Shown: one piece after another, positions 34,022 through 42,222 of the stretch | How the letters are laid out: every line of letters starts with the position of its first letter | Numbering within the stretch: position 1 is the first letter of the stretch | Source: Planctomycetota bacterium | GTDB taxonomy: Bacteria > Planctomycetota > PUPC01 > DSUN01 | Assembly: GCA_035384565.1 (NCBI GenBank) | Contig: DAOOIT010000014.1 | Span: forward strand, 1-64,000 | Length of the DNA stretch: 64,000 nucleotides | Direction of reading: 5' to 3' | Made by a program: the position numbers and the translations under genes | The notes under the pieces: generated by a model | Told to the model about the DNA's origin: nothing | Databases searched by the model: none | The model's input: only the letters and a program-made list of their open reading frames with translations

Positions 34022-37000
34022 TGCCCTGCCCTATCTCGGCCTCGAACCGCGCGCGAACCTTGCCCTCATACACCTGGCGCATCTCGGGCCGCAGCACGCG
34101 CCAGATGAGGAACTGCTTGCGAATCAGATCGGTGAACTGGCGGTTGAGGCGCCGCCACGAGCCCTCATCGCCGCTGAGGCGTCGAAGGCACAGGAGAATA
34201 TCATAGAAACCCTCGCCCGGCAACGGGCGGCTTTGCACCTCGACCCGTTGGCTCACCCCCACGTCGAAGGGCGCGAGCCACGCCGTCATCGAGAGCCGCA
34301 GCCCCCGACGCGGCGCCTCGCCCGTGGCGGCAAGCTGCACATCCTCCGACGCGAAGCCTCCGAGAGCCGCCTCGGTGTGCGCCTGGAAGTACTCCTCGAG
34401 GTAGCCGTTCATCCCCAGGGCCGTGGCCTCGCTCACCGTGAACGGCAGTTCCAGCCTCACCTCGTCGTTCACCGCCTCGGGCAATTGCCAGCGCAGCTCG
34501 ATGGTGGGCACCGCGATGCGCCGCGCCTGCACGGCCGGGTAGAGGCTCGAGCCTACGACCACGGCCATGATGAAGAGCGATAGCAGCATGGTGGCCGTGG
34601 ACGAGTAGTTGAGTTGGAGGCCCGGCAGCAGGCCGTAGGCGTGGATGATGCGCGACACCCCCTGCCCCAGCAGGTAGCCGATCACCGTGCCCACCACGGC
34701 GTGCACCACGCTCTCGGCCAGGAACAGCGAGCCGATGTGCTTGGGCGCCAGACCGATCGAGGAGAGCACGCCGATCTCCCTCGTTCGCTCGTAGATCGAG
34801 CCAAGCATGGTGTTGAACACGATCAGCGCCGCGAGCAGCGTGGGCACGAGCAGCGAGCCGGCGCCCACGATGCTGCTCGCGCCGCGGGTGCTGTAGAGGT
34901 CGGTGCGCCCTTCCCTGCCCGCGAACAGCGTGAGTTCGGTGCGGGGCATCAGGTCGCCCAGGTTCTCGGTCACCTGGGCCTCCCCCTCGCCCCGGATGAC
35001 AATGCTCCGCACCTCGCCGCCCGAGCGGACGAGGAAGTCGTACGACACGATGGCCACGCTCTCGGCCGCCAGGTGCACGTACTCCTCCACCACGTCCTCG
35101 TCGGGCGGCCCCTTCTCGCGGCGCCGCTGGGCCATGCGCACGTAGTCCACGGGCGTGAGCGGCTCGCGATCGAGGTCGGCCACCCCGTTCAGCTTCCGGC
35201 TGTCGAACACCCCCACGAGCGCGAGCGGACGGCCGAAACACTCGAGCGTCGTGCCCAGAGCCGTCTCCGGCGTCAGGCCGAGGGCAGCCACAGTCTCGCC
35301 GGCCAGCACGGCTTCATCCGCGCCCGCCCGCAGCCAACGGCCGGCCACCAAGGCTTCCTGCGGGCGTGTCACCTCCTGCTCCGCCTCCGTGAGGCCCACG
35401 AGCGCGGTGAGGTAGATCGTCTTGCGCTCGCGGCCGCCCGTGAGGGCGACAGACGACTGCTCGCCTACCAGGGCCGAGTAATACCATGCCCTGGGAACCA
35501 CGCGCGCGCCGAACTCGTTGCGCAGGGCCTCCACCGCCAGAGTCTTGATCGCCTGCCACTGCCTGCCGCGCAACAGCAGCCCCTCGTAGCGGGCGCCCTG
35601 CTCGGCGTACGGGATGACCGTTTGTTTGAGGAATTGCACCACCGCGGCGAGCGAGAGCACCGAGAAGGCGAGCAGCACGATGGTGATGGACGTGAGCGTG
35701 GTGCGGATGGGGCGCTTGCGCAGGTGCCCGATGCCCAGGAAGAAGGCCGTCAGGGCCGCGCTCATGCGGCTCACGTCGGCCGCGTGCACACCGCTCGCCG
35801 CGGCGCGCCGCTCGGCCATCAGTTCCTCGAACCGCCGCACCACGAGCGTGATCACCACGACCGAGAGGGTGAGGATCACGAAGGCCAGGAGCACCATGAG
35901 CGGCGAAATGGCCACGCGGAACGCCGGGTGAAAGACCGCGAGCAGCAGAAACACCAGGACGAACGCTCCCGTGGTGCCCGCGATGCGCCCGACCGTGGTC
36001 CTCGCGCTCAGCAGCAGCCGCTCGATGAAGAACGCGAACGGCAGCACGAGCGCGAGATAGAAGACGAGGCCCTTGACCACATCGTTGGCCGTGCCCAGCA
36101 CCTCGGGATAGATGCGGGCCTCGAGCGCCCAGGCGGCGCGGGCCTCGGCGAGGAAGCGCGAGTAACGCCGCTCGCCCAGCGCCTCGTCGGCAGCCGCCAG
36201 ACGCGCGGCGGCTCGGGCGTGGAGTTGCCTGACACGCGGGTTCTCGAGCCCGTGCTCGCTGAAGCTTCGGGCGCGGTGGTCGTCGAGCAGCCACATGTCG
36301 CGCGCGGCGCGCAGCGGCGTGAACGGGATCGCGCCGCCCTGCTCACCCACGACGAAGCCCGTGCCCAGCGGCTTCTCCGCCGTGCCGTTGAGCAGCAGCA
36401 GCCGCTTGCCGGCCGGCCCTGCCCCCATCAGAATGCGCAGGCGCGTGCCGGGCTTGGCGAACACCACCGCGCACGTCTCCGAACTCGACATCCACGCCGG
36501 ATTGCGCGGCAGCAGGTAGCCGTAGTTGATGGGCGACGAGTTGGTGCCCGCATCGAGCACCTGGATCGTGTCGAACGGCACGTAGTAGCGCTGGTCGGCG
36601 AGATCGAAGAAGGTGAGGGCCCGTGCGGGAAAGCACACGATGGGCGCCTGGCGCACCGGAGCATTCATCTCGACGGTGAGCGGGTAGTTGCGCGCCCCCT
36701 CGGGGCCCAGGTCGGGCGCGTAGCGAATCCCGCCCGTGTCGGGGTCGAGCACGAAGGCTCCGAGGGCGAGGGTGGCGCGCCAGGAGCCGACCGCACGCCG
36801 CTCGGGCGGCCCCTCGAAGACGGCCCGTCCGTGCTCATCCGCCAGCAGAATCGGCTCGCCGCGCACGCCGCACAGCGACTTCTTCGGCACAGGCTCCTGC
36901 ACCACGATGAGCGCCCCAGGCAGCGGCTCGTTGGGCAAGTAGTCCTTCTGGAAGTTGAACTCCACGGCCCGGGCCTCGAGGCGTGTCCAATAGCTGTCCG

Positions 37001-38468
37001 GCAGCTTGCGGATGAAGGCGCCCCGTGTGTTCAGGAAGTTGGGCACGGTGCAGCACAGCAGCCGCACTTGGGCCGCGAGATTGTCGAACACCACGCGGTC
37101 CGGCGTGTCGAGCGGCGTGTCCACCACGAAGCGGGCATCATCGGTGGTGGCAAAGGTGAGGCCGACCTGTCCGGCCAGGGTGGCCAGCTCGCCCTCGAGG
37201 GCCAGCGGCGTGGGCAAGTGCGTCTGCCAGTTCTTGCCCTGAGCCGAGTTGATGCAGTCGGCGAACGCCGAGCCGGGCTCGCGGCCGAGGCCCCGACAGG
37301 CTTCGGCCGCCCAGCGTTCCCAGGCGCGGCCAAGATGCGAGAACCAGGGCTGGAGCCGCCCGCCCTGGTCAATGTAGTGGGCTTTGTAGAATAGCCCCAC
37401 GCGCCGGCTGTGGCTCGAAAGGTCGAGGGCCACCAGGGCGGCCAGGCGCAGCGGTTGGCCTTCGGCCAGCACGTGACGGCGGAGGAAGTGCCGCATGCCC
37501 GCCATCGCCTGACCGTGGCCGGCAGTGGCTAGAAACACCACCTTGCGCGGCAGCGGATGCCGCACGAGTGTTCGGGCCAGCTCCAACAAGGCGGCCATTG
37601 AACACGCCTGCTCGGCCCCCGGCGACTGGGCGGGCACGACCGACATCGAGTCGTAGTGCGCGCTCACCACGATCGCGTCCTGGCACGCGGGGTCGGTGCC
37701 CGGCAGCGTGGCGAGAACGTTCACGGCCTCGCCCTCCGCCCAGTCCATTCGCCCCGTGAGCCTCGCGCGCCGGGGGATGGCGGCGGCCTCCAGGGTCTTG
37801 ACGAGGGCCTGGCCGTCGGACCGGCCGATCCAGAAGCGGGGCAGGTCGGCAGGCACGGTGAGGAACTTGGCTTCCGCCTCCGGGCGCCACGGGGATTCGG
37901 GCTCCACGAAGATCACCGCCTTCGCGCCGAGGAGGAAGGCGTTCAGCCAGTCGGTCTGGCAGTTGAACTCCAGGAGCACGATGGCGCCCTCCACCGGCTT
38001 GCCGTCGAAGTCCCGCGGCTGCGCTCGCCCTGCGTAGATGAGCGGCCCTTCGACCCCCTCGGGCGGGAGCGTGGACGTGCGGACCAGGTTTGGCCACAGG
38101 CAGGCGAGCGGAATGGGCGTCGCGCGCCCGTCCAGCGCCAGCGTGGCCCCACGGTCCATCGGCACGGCGACGCCGAAGCTCTCCTCTCGCACATCCTCGA
38201 GCCCGATCTCGCGAAGGGCTGCCGCAACCCAACGGGCCGCCTCGCGGGCACCTGGGTAGCCGGTCACCCGTGAACCGAGGGCGGCGAGCGAGGCGATCGT
38301 GTCCCGCAGGCGCCCCTCGTCCACCGCAGCGGCGGCGGCCTGGTAATCCGCGATCTGGCGCACCTGCTCCCCGGGGTCCACCAGCGTGGGGTTGCTCATC
38401 AGAGCCGACACCCACACGGTGGCCGCGCAGGCAAGAAGGGCGAAGACTACCCAGAGCGAATGACGCAC
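34014..38468 (-). CDS. Fusion of degenerate M28 peptidase domain and FtsX/MacB-type permease
   Basis: 1484 residues. One N-terminal membrane segment is followed by an M28 aminopeptidase-like domain (about 40-480; VVSAHYDS near 273, AALLELARTL). Key positions deviate: GAEQACS where the zinc-bridging Asp is expected, FLATAGHGQA where the catalytic Glu-Glu is expected, and TTDDARF where the last His should be. After a beta-rich region, three membrane segments appear near 820-900, then an FtsX domain (RKRPIRTTLTSITIVLLAFS), a periplasmic-type loop, and three terminal segments with NTMLGSIYERTREIGVLSSI, diagnostic for FtsX/MacB permeases. No ABC ATPase is adjacent. Possibly a mechanotransmission or peptidoglycan/lipoprotein-handling device with a substrate-binding pseudo-peptidase. 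Confidence 0.85.
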   Translation of the reverse strand: MRHSLWVVFALLACAATVWVSALMSNPTLVDPGEQVRQIADYQAAAAAVDEGRLRDTIASLAALGSRVTGYPGAREAARWVAAALREIGLEDVREESFGVAVPMDRGATLALDGRATPIPLACLWPNLVRTSTLPPEGVEGPLIYAGRAQPRDFDGKPVEGAIVLLEFNCQTDWLNAFLLGAKAVIFVEPESPWRPEAEAKFLTVPADLPRFWIGRSDGQALVKTLEAAAIPRRARLTGRMDWAEGEAVNVLATLPGTDPACQDAIVVSAHYDSMSVVPAQSPGAEQACSMAALLELARTLVRHPLPRKVVFLATAGHGQAMAGMRHFLRRHVLAEGQPLRLAALVALDLSSHSRRVGLFYKAHYIDQGGRLQPWFSHLGRAWERWAAEACRGLGREPGSAFADCINSAQGKNWQTHLPTPLALEGELATLAGQVGLTFATTDDARFVVDTPLDTPDRVVFDNLAAQVRLLCCTVPNFLNTRGAFIRKLPDSYWTRLEARAVEFNFQKDYLPNEPLPGALIVVQEPVPKKSLCGVRGEPILLADEHGRAVFEGPPERRAVGSWRATLALGAFVLDPDTGGIRYAPDLGPEGARNYPLTVEMNAPVRQAPIVCFPARALTFFDLADQRYYVPFDTIQVLDAGTNSSPINYGYLLPRNPAWMSSSETCAVVFAKPGTRLRILMGAGPAGKRLLLLNGTAEKPLGTGFVVGEQGGAIPFTPLRAARDMWLLDDHRARSFSEHGLENPRVRQLHARAAARLAAADEALGERRYSRFLAEARAAWALEARIYPEVLGTANDVVKGLVFYLALVLPFAFFIERLLLSARTTVGRIAGTTGAFVLVFLLLAVFHPAFRVAISPLMVLLAFVILTLSVVVITLVVRRFEELMAERRAAASGVHAADVSRMSAALTAFFLGIGHLRKRPIRTTLTSITIVLLAFSVLSLAAVVQFLKQTVIPYAEQGARYEGLLLRGRQWQAIKTLAVEALRNEFGARVVPRAWYYSALVGEQSSVALTGGRERKTIYLTALVGLTEAEQEVTRPQEALVAGRWLRAGADEAVLAGETVAALGLTPETALGTTLECFGRPLALVGVFDSRKLNGVADLDREPLTPVDYVRMAQRRREKGPPDEDVVEEYVHLAAESVAIVSYDFLVRSGGEVRSIVIRGEGEAQVTENLGDLMPRTELTLFAGREGRTDLYSTRGASSIVGAGSLLVPTLLAALIVFNTMLGSIYERTREIGVLSSIGLAPKHIGSLFLAESVVHAVVGTVIGYLLGQGVSRIIHAYGLLPGLQLNYSSTATMLLSLFIMAVVVGSSLYPAVQARRIAVPTIELRWQLPEAVNDEVRLELPFTVSEATALGMNGYLEEYFQAHTEAALGGFASEDVQLAATGEAPRRGLRLSMTAWLAPFDVGVSQRVEVQSRPLPGEGFYDILLCLRRLSGDEGSWRRLNRQFTDLIRKQFLIWRVLRPEMRQVYEGKVRARFEAEIGQGNG

Positions 38469-38477
38469 AAGCCTGCC

Positions 38478-38936
38478 TCACTGAGGGAGAGCCGCATCCT
38501 CCCCGTCGGCGCTCAGCCTGTTTGCCGGGGTCCCATACTCCGCCTCGGGCTCGCGCACACCGTCGAGCCCCCCAAACCGGTCGAGCAGCCGGTCCAGCGA
38601 TGCGTTGGCGCGCGCCAGGAGGTCCTTGCCTTCCACCACGCGGTCGGGCGCGCACCCTCGCTTGCTGACGACGGCATCCAGGGCCGCGGCGCACTCGGAG
38701 AGAGCGCTGTGGGAGTCCTCGAACGCCCTCAGCCGCGCCGGCTGGAGGCGTTTGCCATTGCCCTGGGCGATGTGGTAGAGAGCCGACAGGGCCATGCGGT
38801 CCAGGTGGTCCCAGACGTGGCGCATCCTCTCGTGTTTCTCCGGCCTCACCTCGTCGCCCAGGGCCTCGGCCCAGGCCAGGAATTGCAGGATAAGTTGGTA
38901 CGCCTCCAGCTTCTCGTGCTCGAAGACGGCCTTCAC
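38478..38936 (-). CDS. Four-helix-bundle protein (23S rRNA intervening-sequence-like family)
   Basis: 152 residues, all helical in character. The opening FEHEKLEAYQLILQFLAWAE and the central LSALYHIAQGNGK match the widespread four-helix-bundle family first noticed as proteins encoded in 23S rRNA intervening sequences. The C-terminal 35 residues are charged and probably disordered. It lies nine bases before the M28/FtsX gene and 36 bases after the DUF6785-like gene, so it belongs to this operon rather than to an rRNA insertion. Function of the family is unknown; small nucleic-acid- or protein-binding roles have been proposed. Confidence 0.8.
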   Translation of the reverse strand: MKAVFEHEKLEAYQLILQFLAWAEALGDEVRPEKHERMRHVWDHLDRMALSALYHIAQGNGKRLQPARLRAFEDSHSALSECAAALDAVVSKRGCAPDRVVEGKDLLARANASLDRLLDRFGGLDGVREPEAEYGTPANRLSADGEDAALPQ

Positions 38937-38972
38937 AGGTGGCTCTCCGTCAGAGGAACGTGGCGATGGGCC

Positions 38973-40937
38973 TCAGTACGGCCAGTAGCTGTACGGGTCC
39001 ACGCCTGCGAGAATGCCGTGAATGTCCCACAGGCAGCCCACCACGAACTCGCCCAGCACAAGGCCGATGAAGAACGGCACCGTGCGGCGATAGGCCTTGG
39101 CGCCGCCATAGTGCAGGATGACCCACTTGAGCACCCAACTGGCGAAGATGGGGAACCAGAGCTGCTCCATGGACCAACTGCCCGAGACGGCGTAGCCAAC
39201 CGGATGCAGGGGCCACCAGGCGAACCGCATCCGCAGCACGGCCAGCACGAGAGCGCCCGCGATGCCCACGCCGGTGGCGATGCTCGCCCCCGTGTTTGCG
39301 GGCTGGGGGCTGCTGATCCAGGGGTGCAGGTTGCGCGAGTAGGGCTCGAAGCCGAACCACCAGCCGGGTCCCACCGCGCTGGCCTCCATGCCGTACTTGT
39401 AGCCCACGTGCAGCATGGCCCAGAAGCCGCCGAAGATGCCGACGGCCAAGGCGACCAGCATCGCCGCCAGCATCCGGCGCGCCGAGGTCTGGGTCTGTTG
39501 GGCAATCTTGTAGCCTTCGAGCGACGGGGCAATCGCGTGGCCGCGGTAGGCCCGGTTGAAGAACCACGTGAGCGCGAGCGCCGTGAGCGTGTAGGGGCCC
39601 AGCGCCCCCAGCGGCTTCATGCCCAGCACGCGCGGCAGCATCTGGTCGGGGCCGGCATAGTGCAGGTCGTGGGCGGGCGGCCCCAGTTCAGCACGCATCC
39701 GCGCGATGGCGATGGCGATGGCCATGTACAGGATGAGAAACAACACGATGACCCACAGCGCCATGCCAAGCCAGCTCAGGAATATCCCCTGGTAGATCAG
39801 ACACCCCGCCAGCAGCATGGCCGCCGTGCGGTACGGCAGCGCCTCGCGCGACTCATCCAGGCGTTTCGCGCCGATCAGGTGGAGGAACAGCTCCTTGAGA
39901 TACCGCCGGCTCACCCACACGGCGATGAGGCACAGGGCCAGGTACCCGCCCGCCGTCTGATCGTTGACGAAGGGAAACCCTGGGATGGCGATGCCGAAGG
40001 CGCTCGACAGGATGCGCTGCACCTGGAACAGGAGGAAGAAGAACCAGCACGAGAACGCCAGGTCCAGCGGCAGGAAGAAGCACACGCCGATGGCAAAGGG
40101 GTACAGGCTGAACCACATCTCGCCCACAGCGTTCCAGGGGCGCTCGGTGAGGTAGCGTCTCAGGTTGTCAATGTGCACCACGGGAATGCTGGGCACTGCC
40201 GGGTAGAGGTGACTCAAGCCGTTCACCAGGTCAATCGCCGCCGCGATGGCGAAACCGTACCATAGCAGGCGATTCGAGAACAGCCGCCGCGTCTGCGTGG
40301 TGACCAGCAGCGGAATCTGGATGACGGGATAGGAAAGCTTCTCGTTCTCTGTCCACTGCTTGCGCAGCAGCGTGTTGATGAGGAACAGCGAGCCCACGAG
40401 CACGAAGATGAAGCTGCCCCACCACAGCATCGGGCGGCCCCAGGCCAGGACCACTGGCCAGTCGTACATCGAGGAGCCGCCCTGGTAGTAGCCGCGCACA
40501 AGGTCGGGCGCGTCCAGCAGCACGAACTTGGGCAGATAGGGATGGAACTTCTCCCAGCCGTTCTCGGGCGTCGCGCCCCACCAGGCGTGGGTGATCATCG
40601 AGACAAGGATCTCGATGCTGTCGTGACCGCACACGACCGACCCGATGGTGAGCATCACGTAGACCGTGAGCAGTTCGCCCGGGTTGAGCGCAACACGCGG
40701 CCACCAGCGCTTCACCAGCAGATTGCCCACCGTGAGCAGGAAGAGCATGAAGACGACGTGCGGCATCAGCGAGACCGTGGTCGGCTGAGACGAGTACCAC
40801 AGGATCTCGGATTGGATGAGCCACATGCACGTGATGGGGATCAGCGCGGCACCGATACAGACGGAGCGCAGAGTCACCGAACAGGCCTCGGCCTGCGCGT
40901 CGGGCATCGGGCTGGGCTGCCGCGTCGCATCGTCCAT
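38973..40937 (-). CDS. DUF6785/DUF6784-type polytopic membrane protein
   Basis: 654 residues with about 14 membrane segments. The N-terminal block (NPGELLTVYVMLTIGSVVCG then HDSIEILVSMITHAWW) and the central RKQWTENEKLSYPVIQIPL are typical of a large planctomycete/PVC membrane-protein family that I recall as DUF6785/DUF6784; ELGPPAHDLHYAGPDQ marks the second part. The family looks distantly OPT-like and is often near carbohydrate genes. First gene of the leftward operon. Its promoter must overlap the divergent one at 41004. Transport function is inferred only from topology. Confidence 0.7.
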   Translation of the reverse strand: MDDATRQPSPMPDAQAEACSVTLRSVCIGAALIPITCMWLIQSEILWYSSQPTTVSLMPHVVFMLFLLTVGNLLVKRWWPRVALNPGELLTVYVMLTIGSVVCGHDSIEILVSMITHAWWGATPENGWEKFHPYLPKFVLLDAPDLVRGYYQGGSSMYDWPVVLAWGRPMLWWGSFIFVLVGSLFLINTLLRKQWTENEKLSYPVIQIPLLVTTQTRRLFSNRLLWYGFAIAAAIDLVNGLSHLYPAVPSIPVVHIDNLRRYLTERPWNAVGEMWFSLYPFAIGVCFFLPLDLAFSCWFFFLLFQVQRILSSAFGIAIPGFPFVNDQTAGGYLALCLIAVWVSRRYLKELFLHLIGAKRLDESREALPYRTAAMLLAGCLIYQGIFLSWLGMALWVIVLFLILYMAIAIAIARMRAELGPPAHDLHYAGPDQMLPRVLGMKPLGALGPYTLTALALTWFFNRAYRGHAIAPSLEGYKIAQQTQTSARRMLAAMLVALAVGIFGGFWAMLHVGYKYGMEASAVGPGWWFGFEPYSRNLHPWISSPQPANTGASIATGVGIAGALVLAVLRMRFAWWPLHPVGYAVSGSWSMEQLWFPIFASWVLKWVILHYGGAKAYRRTVPFFIGLVLGEFVVGCLWDIHGILAGVDPYSYWPY

Positions 40938-41003
40938 CGGGATGCTGGCTCCTCGCGCCTTCGCTCGGCTGCACTATACGGCCCGTTGCGAGGCGAGTCA
41001 AGC

Positions 41004-41031
41004 TTGACTTGCCGTCGGCCCACACTACACT
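41004..41031 (+). promoter_or_regulatory. Sigma-70-type promoter for UroD-family gene
   Basis: TTGACT, 16-base spacer, TACACT. The predicted leader is about 75 bases. Confidence 0.6.
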
Positions 41032-41113
41032 GAGAGCGCGGCAGGCTGCGCCGAGAGGCGCGGCAGAACACAGCACAGGACCATGCTTTCGGGAGTCGAC
41101 ACGAGGGCACCGC

Positions 41114-42214
41114 ATGACGTACAGCGACAGGTATCTGGCCTTCATGGGCCTCGCCCCGAAGCGCATCCCCCACTGGGAGCACTGGTCGTGCCCCGACGCG
41201 GAGACCTACCTCACGGGGATTGACTACTACGAGCACCCGAAGCTGTGCCGAGAGCGGCTCCGCGAGCTGTATCCGCAACTGGAGCTGGGCATCCCGGCCA
41301 CCGACGAGCCGAAGCCCCGCCCGAAGCTCGACCTCGTGGGCCAAAGCTCGACGACCGATGGCGAGGGCTACCACCGCGTCCGATGGGGCGACGGCGAGAC
41401 GAGCCTGTGGGACTGGGGGAAGCACTTCAAGACAGCCGACGACGTGTTCGCCTTCTCGCCGCTGGAGCGGGCGGCCGATTTTGCCAGGATACCGGTGGTG
41501 GAGAGCCGCGACTATTCGGACGAGGCGAAGCTCTACGAGGCCTACCGCAAGGGCTACCCGCCCGAATGGGGCGACCACGCGCCCGAGGGCTCCACCGCCT
41601 CGTGCGGCTTCTACAACACGATGTTCATGTGGCCCCTGCTCACCTTCGGCTGGGAGCTGTTCCTCGAAACGTGCCTCGACCCACGTTTCGAGCGGATCAT
41701 GGACGAGTTCGCCGAGATCAACCGCCGCGTGTTCCGCGTCTTCGCGCGCCTGCCCGTCAACTTCGTCGTCTGCCACGACGACATCGTCACCAGCCGCGGC
41801 CCCGTTTGCTCGCCCGCGTGGATGCACAAGTACATCTTCCCCCGCTACGAAGAGTTCTGGAGCATCGTGAAGGCCGCGGGCAAACAGGTAATCTTCATGG
41901 TGGACGGCTGCATAGATGCCTATGCCGACGATGTGTTCGCCTGTGGCGCCCGCGGCATCATCAGCGAGCCGTACACCGACTACAAGGCACTCGCCCGGCG
42001 GCACCGGGATTGCTTCCTCGCGGGCGAGGGCGACAACCGCGTGCTCTACCGCAACCGCCCTGCCGAAATCGAGGCCATGGTGCGCAGCATGGTCGAGACC
42101 GCCCGGATGACCGGCGGCTACATGATGTGCATCGGCAACCACATCCCGTGGAACGTGCCCCCGCCCGCCATCAAGCTCTACCTCGACCTCTCGGCCGAGC
42201 TGGCGAGGCGATGA
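41114..42214 (+). CDS. Uroporphyrinogen decarboxylase-family protein (methyltransferase-like), paralogue 1
   Basis: 366 residues starting at MTYSDRYLAFMGLAPKRIP. The barrel pattern of the UroD/MtaA/CmuA superfamily is visible: LEHWSCPD-type opening, FNTMFMWPLL, the HDDIVTSRGPVCSPAWMHKYIF segment region and KQVIFMVDGC. Most planctomycete members are not haem-biosynthesis enzymes but putative cobalamin/corrinoid methyltransferases or enzymes of unknown substrate. No corrinoid protein lies nearby. A second paralogue lies at 60690. Its stop is eight bases from the end of the convergent LEPR-XLL gene, with no terminator hairpin between them. Confidence 0.75.
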   Translation: MTYSDRYLAFMGLAPKRIPHWEHWSCPDAETYLTGIDYYEHPKLCRERLRELYPQLELGIPATDEPKPRPKLDLVGQSSTTDGEGYHRVRWGDGETSLWDWGKHFKTADDVFAFSPLERAADFARIPVVESRDYSDEAKLYEAYRKGYPPEWGDHAPEGSTASCGFYNTMFMWPLLTFGWELFLETCLDPRFERIMDEFAEINRRVFRVFARLPVNFVVCHDDIVTSRGPVCSPAWMHKYIFPRYEEFWSIVKAAGKQVIFMVDGCIDAYADDVFACGARGIISEPYTDYKALARRHRDCFLAGEGDNRVLYRNRPAEIEAMVRSMVETARMTGGYMMCIGNHIPWNVPPPAIKLYLDLSAELARR

Positions 42215-42222
42215 GCGGCGCG

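Noticed and set aside
34614..37394. 926-residue plus-strand open frame
   Set aside because: Antisense to the M28/FtsX fusion, His/Arg/Glu-rich with no recognisable motif.
41114..42214. Haem-biosynthesis hemE
   Set aside because: The sequence lacks the classical HemE N-terminal signature and there are two divergent paralogues in sugar-related contexts, as with non-haem UroD-like proteins.
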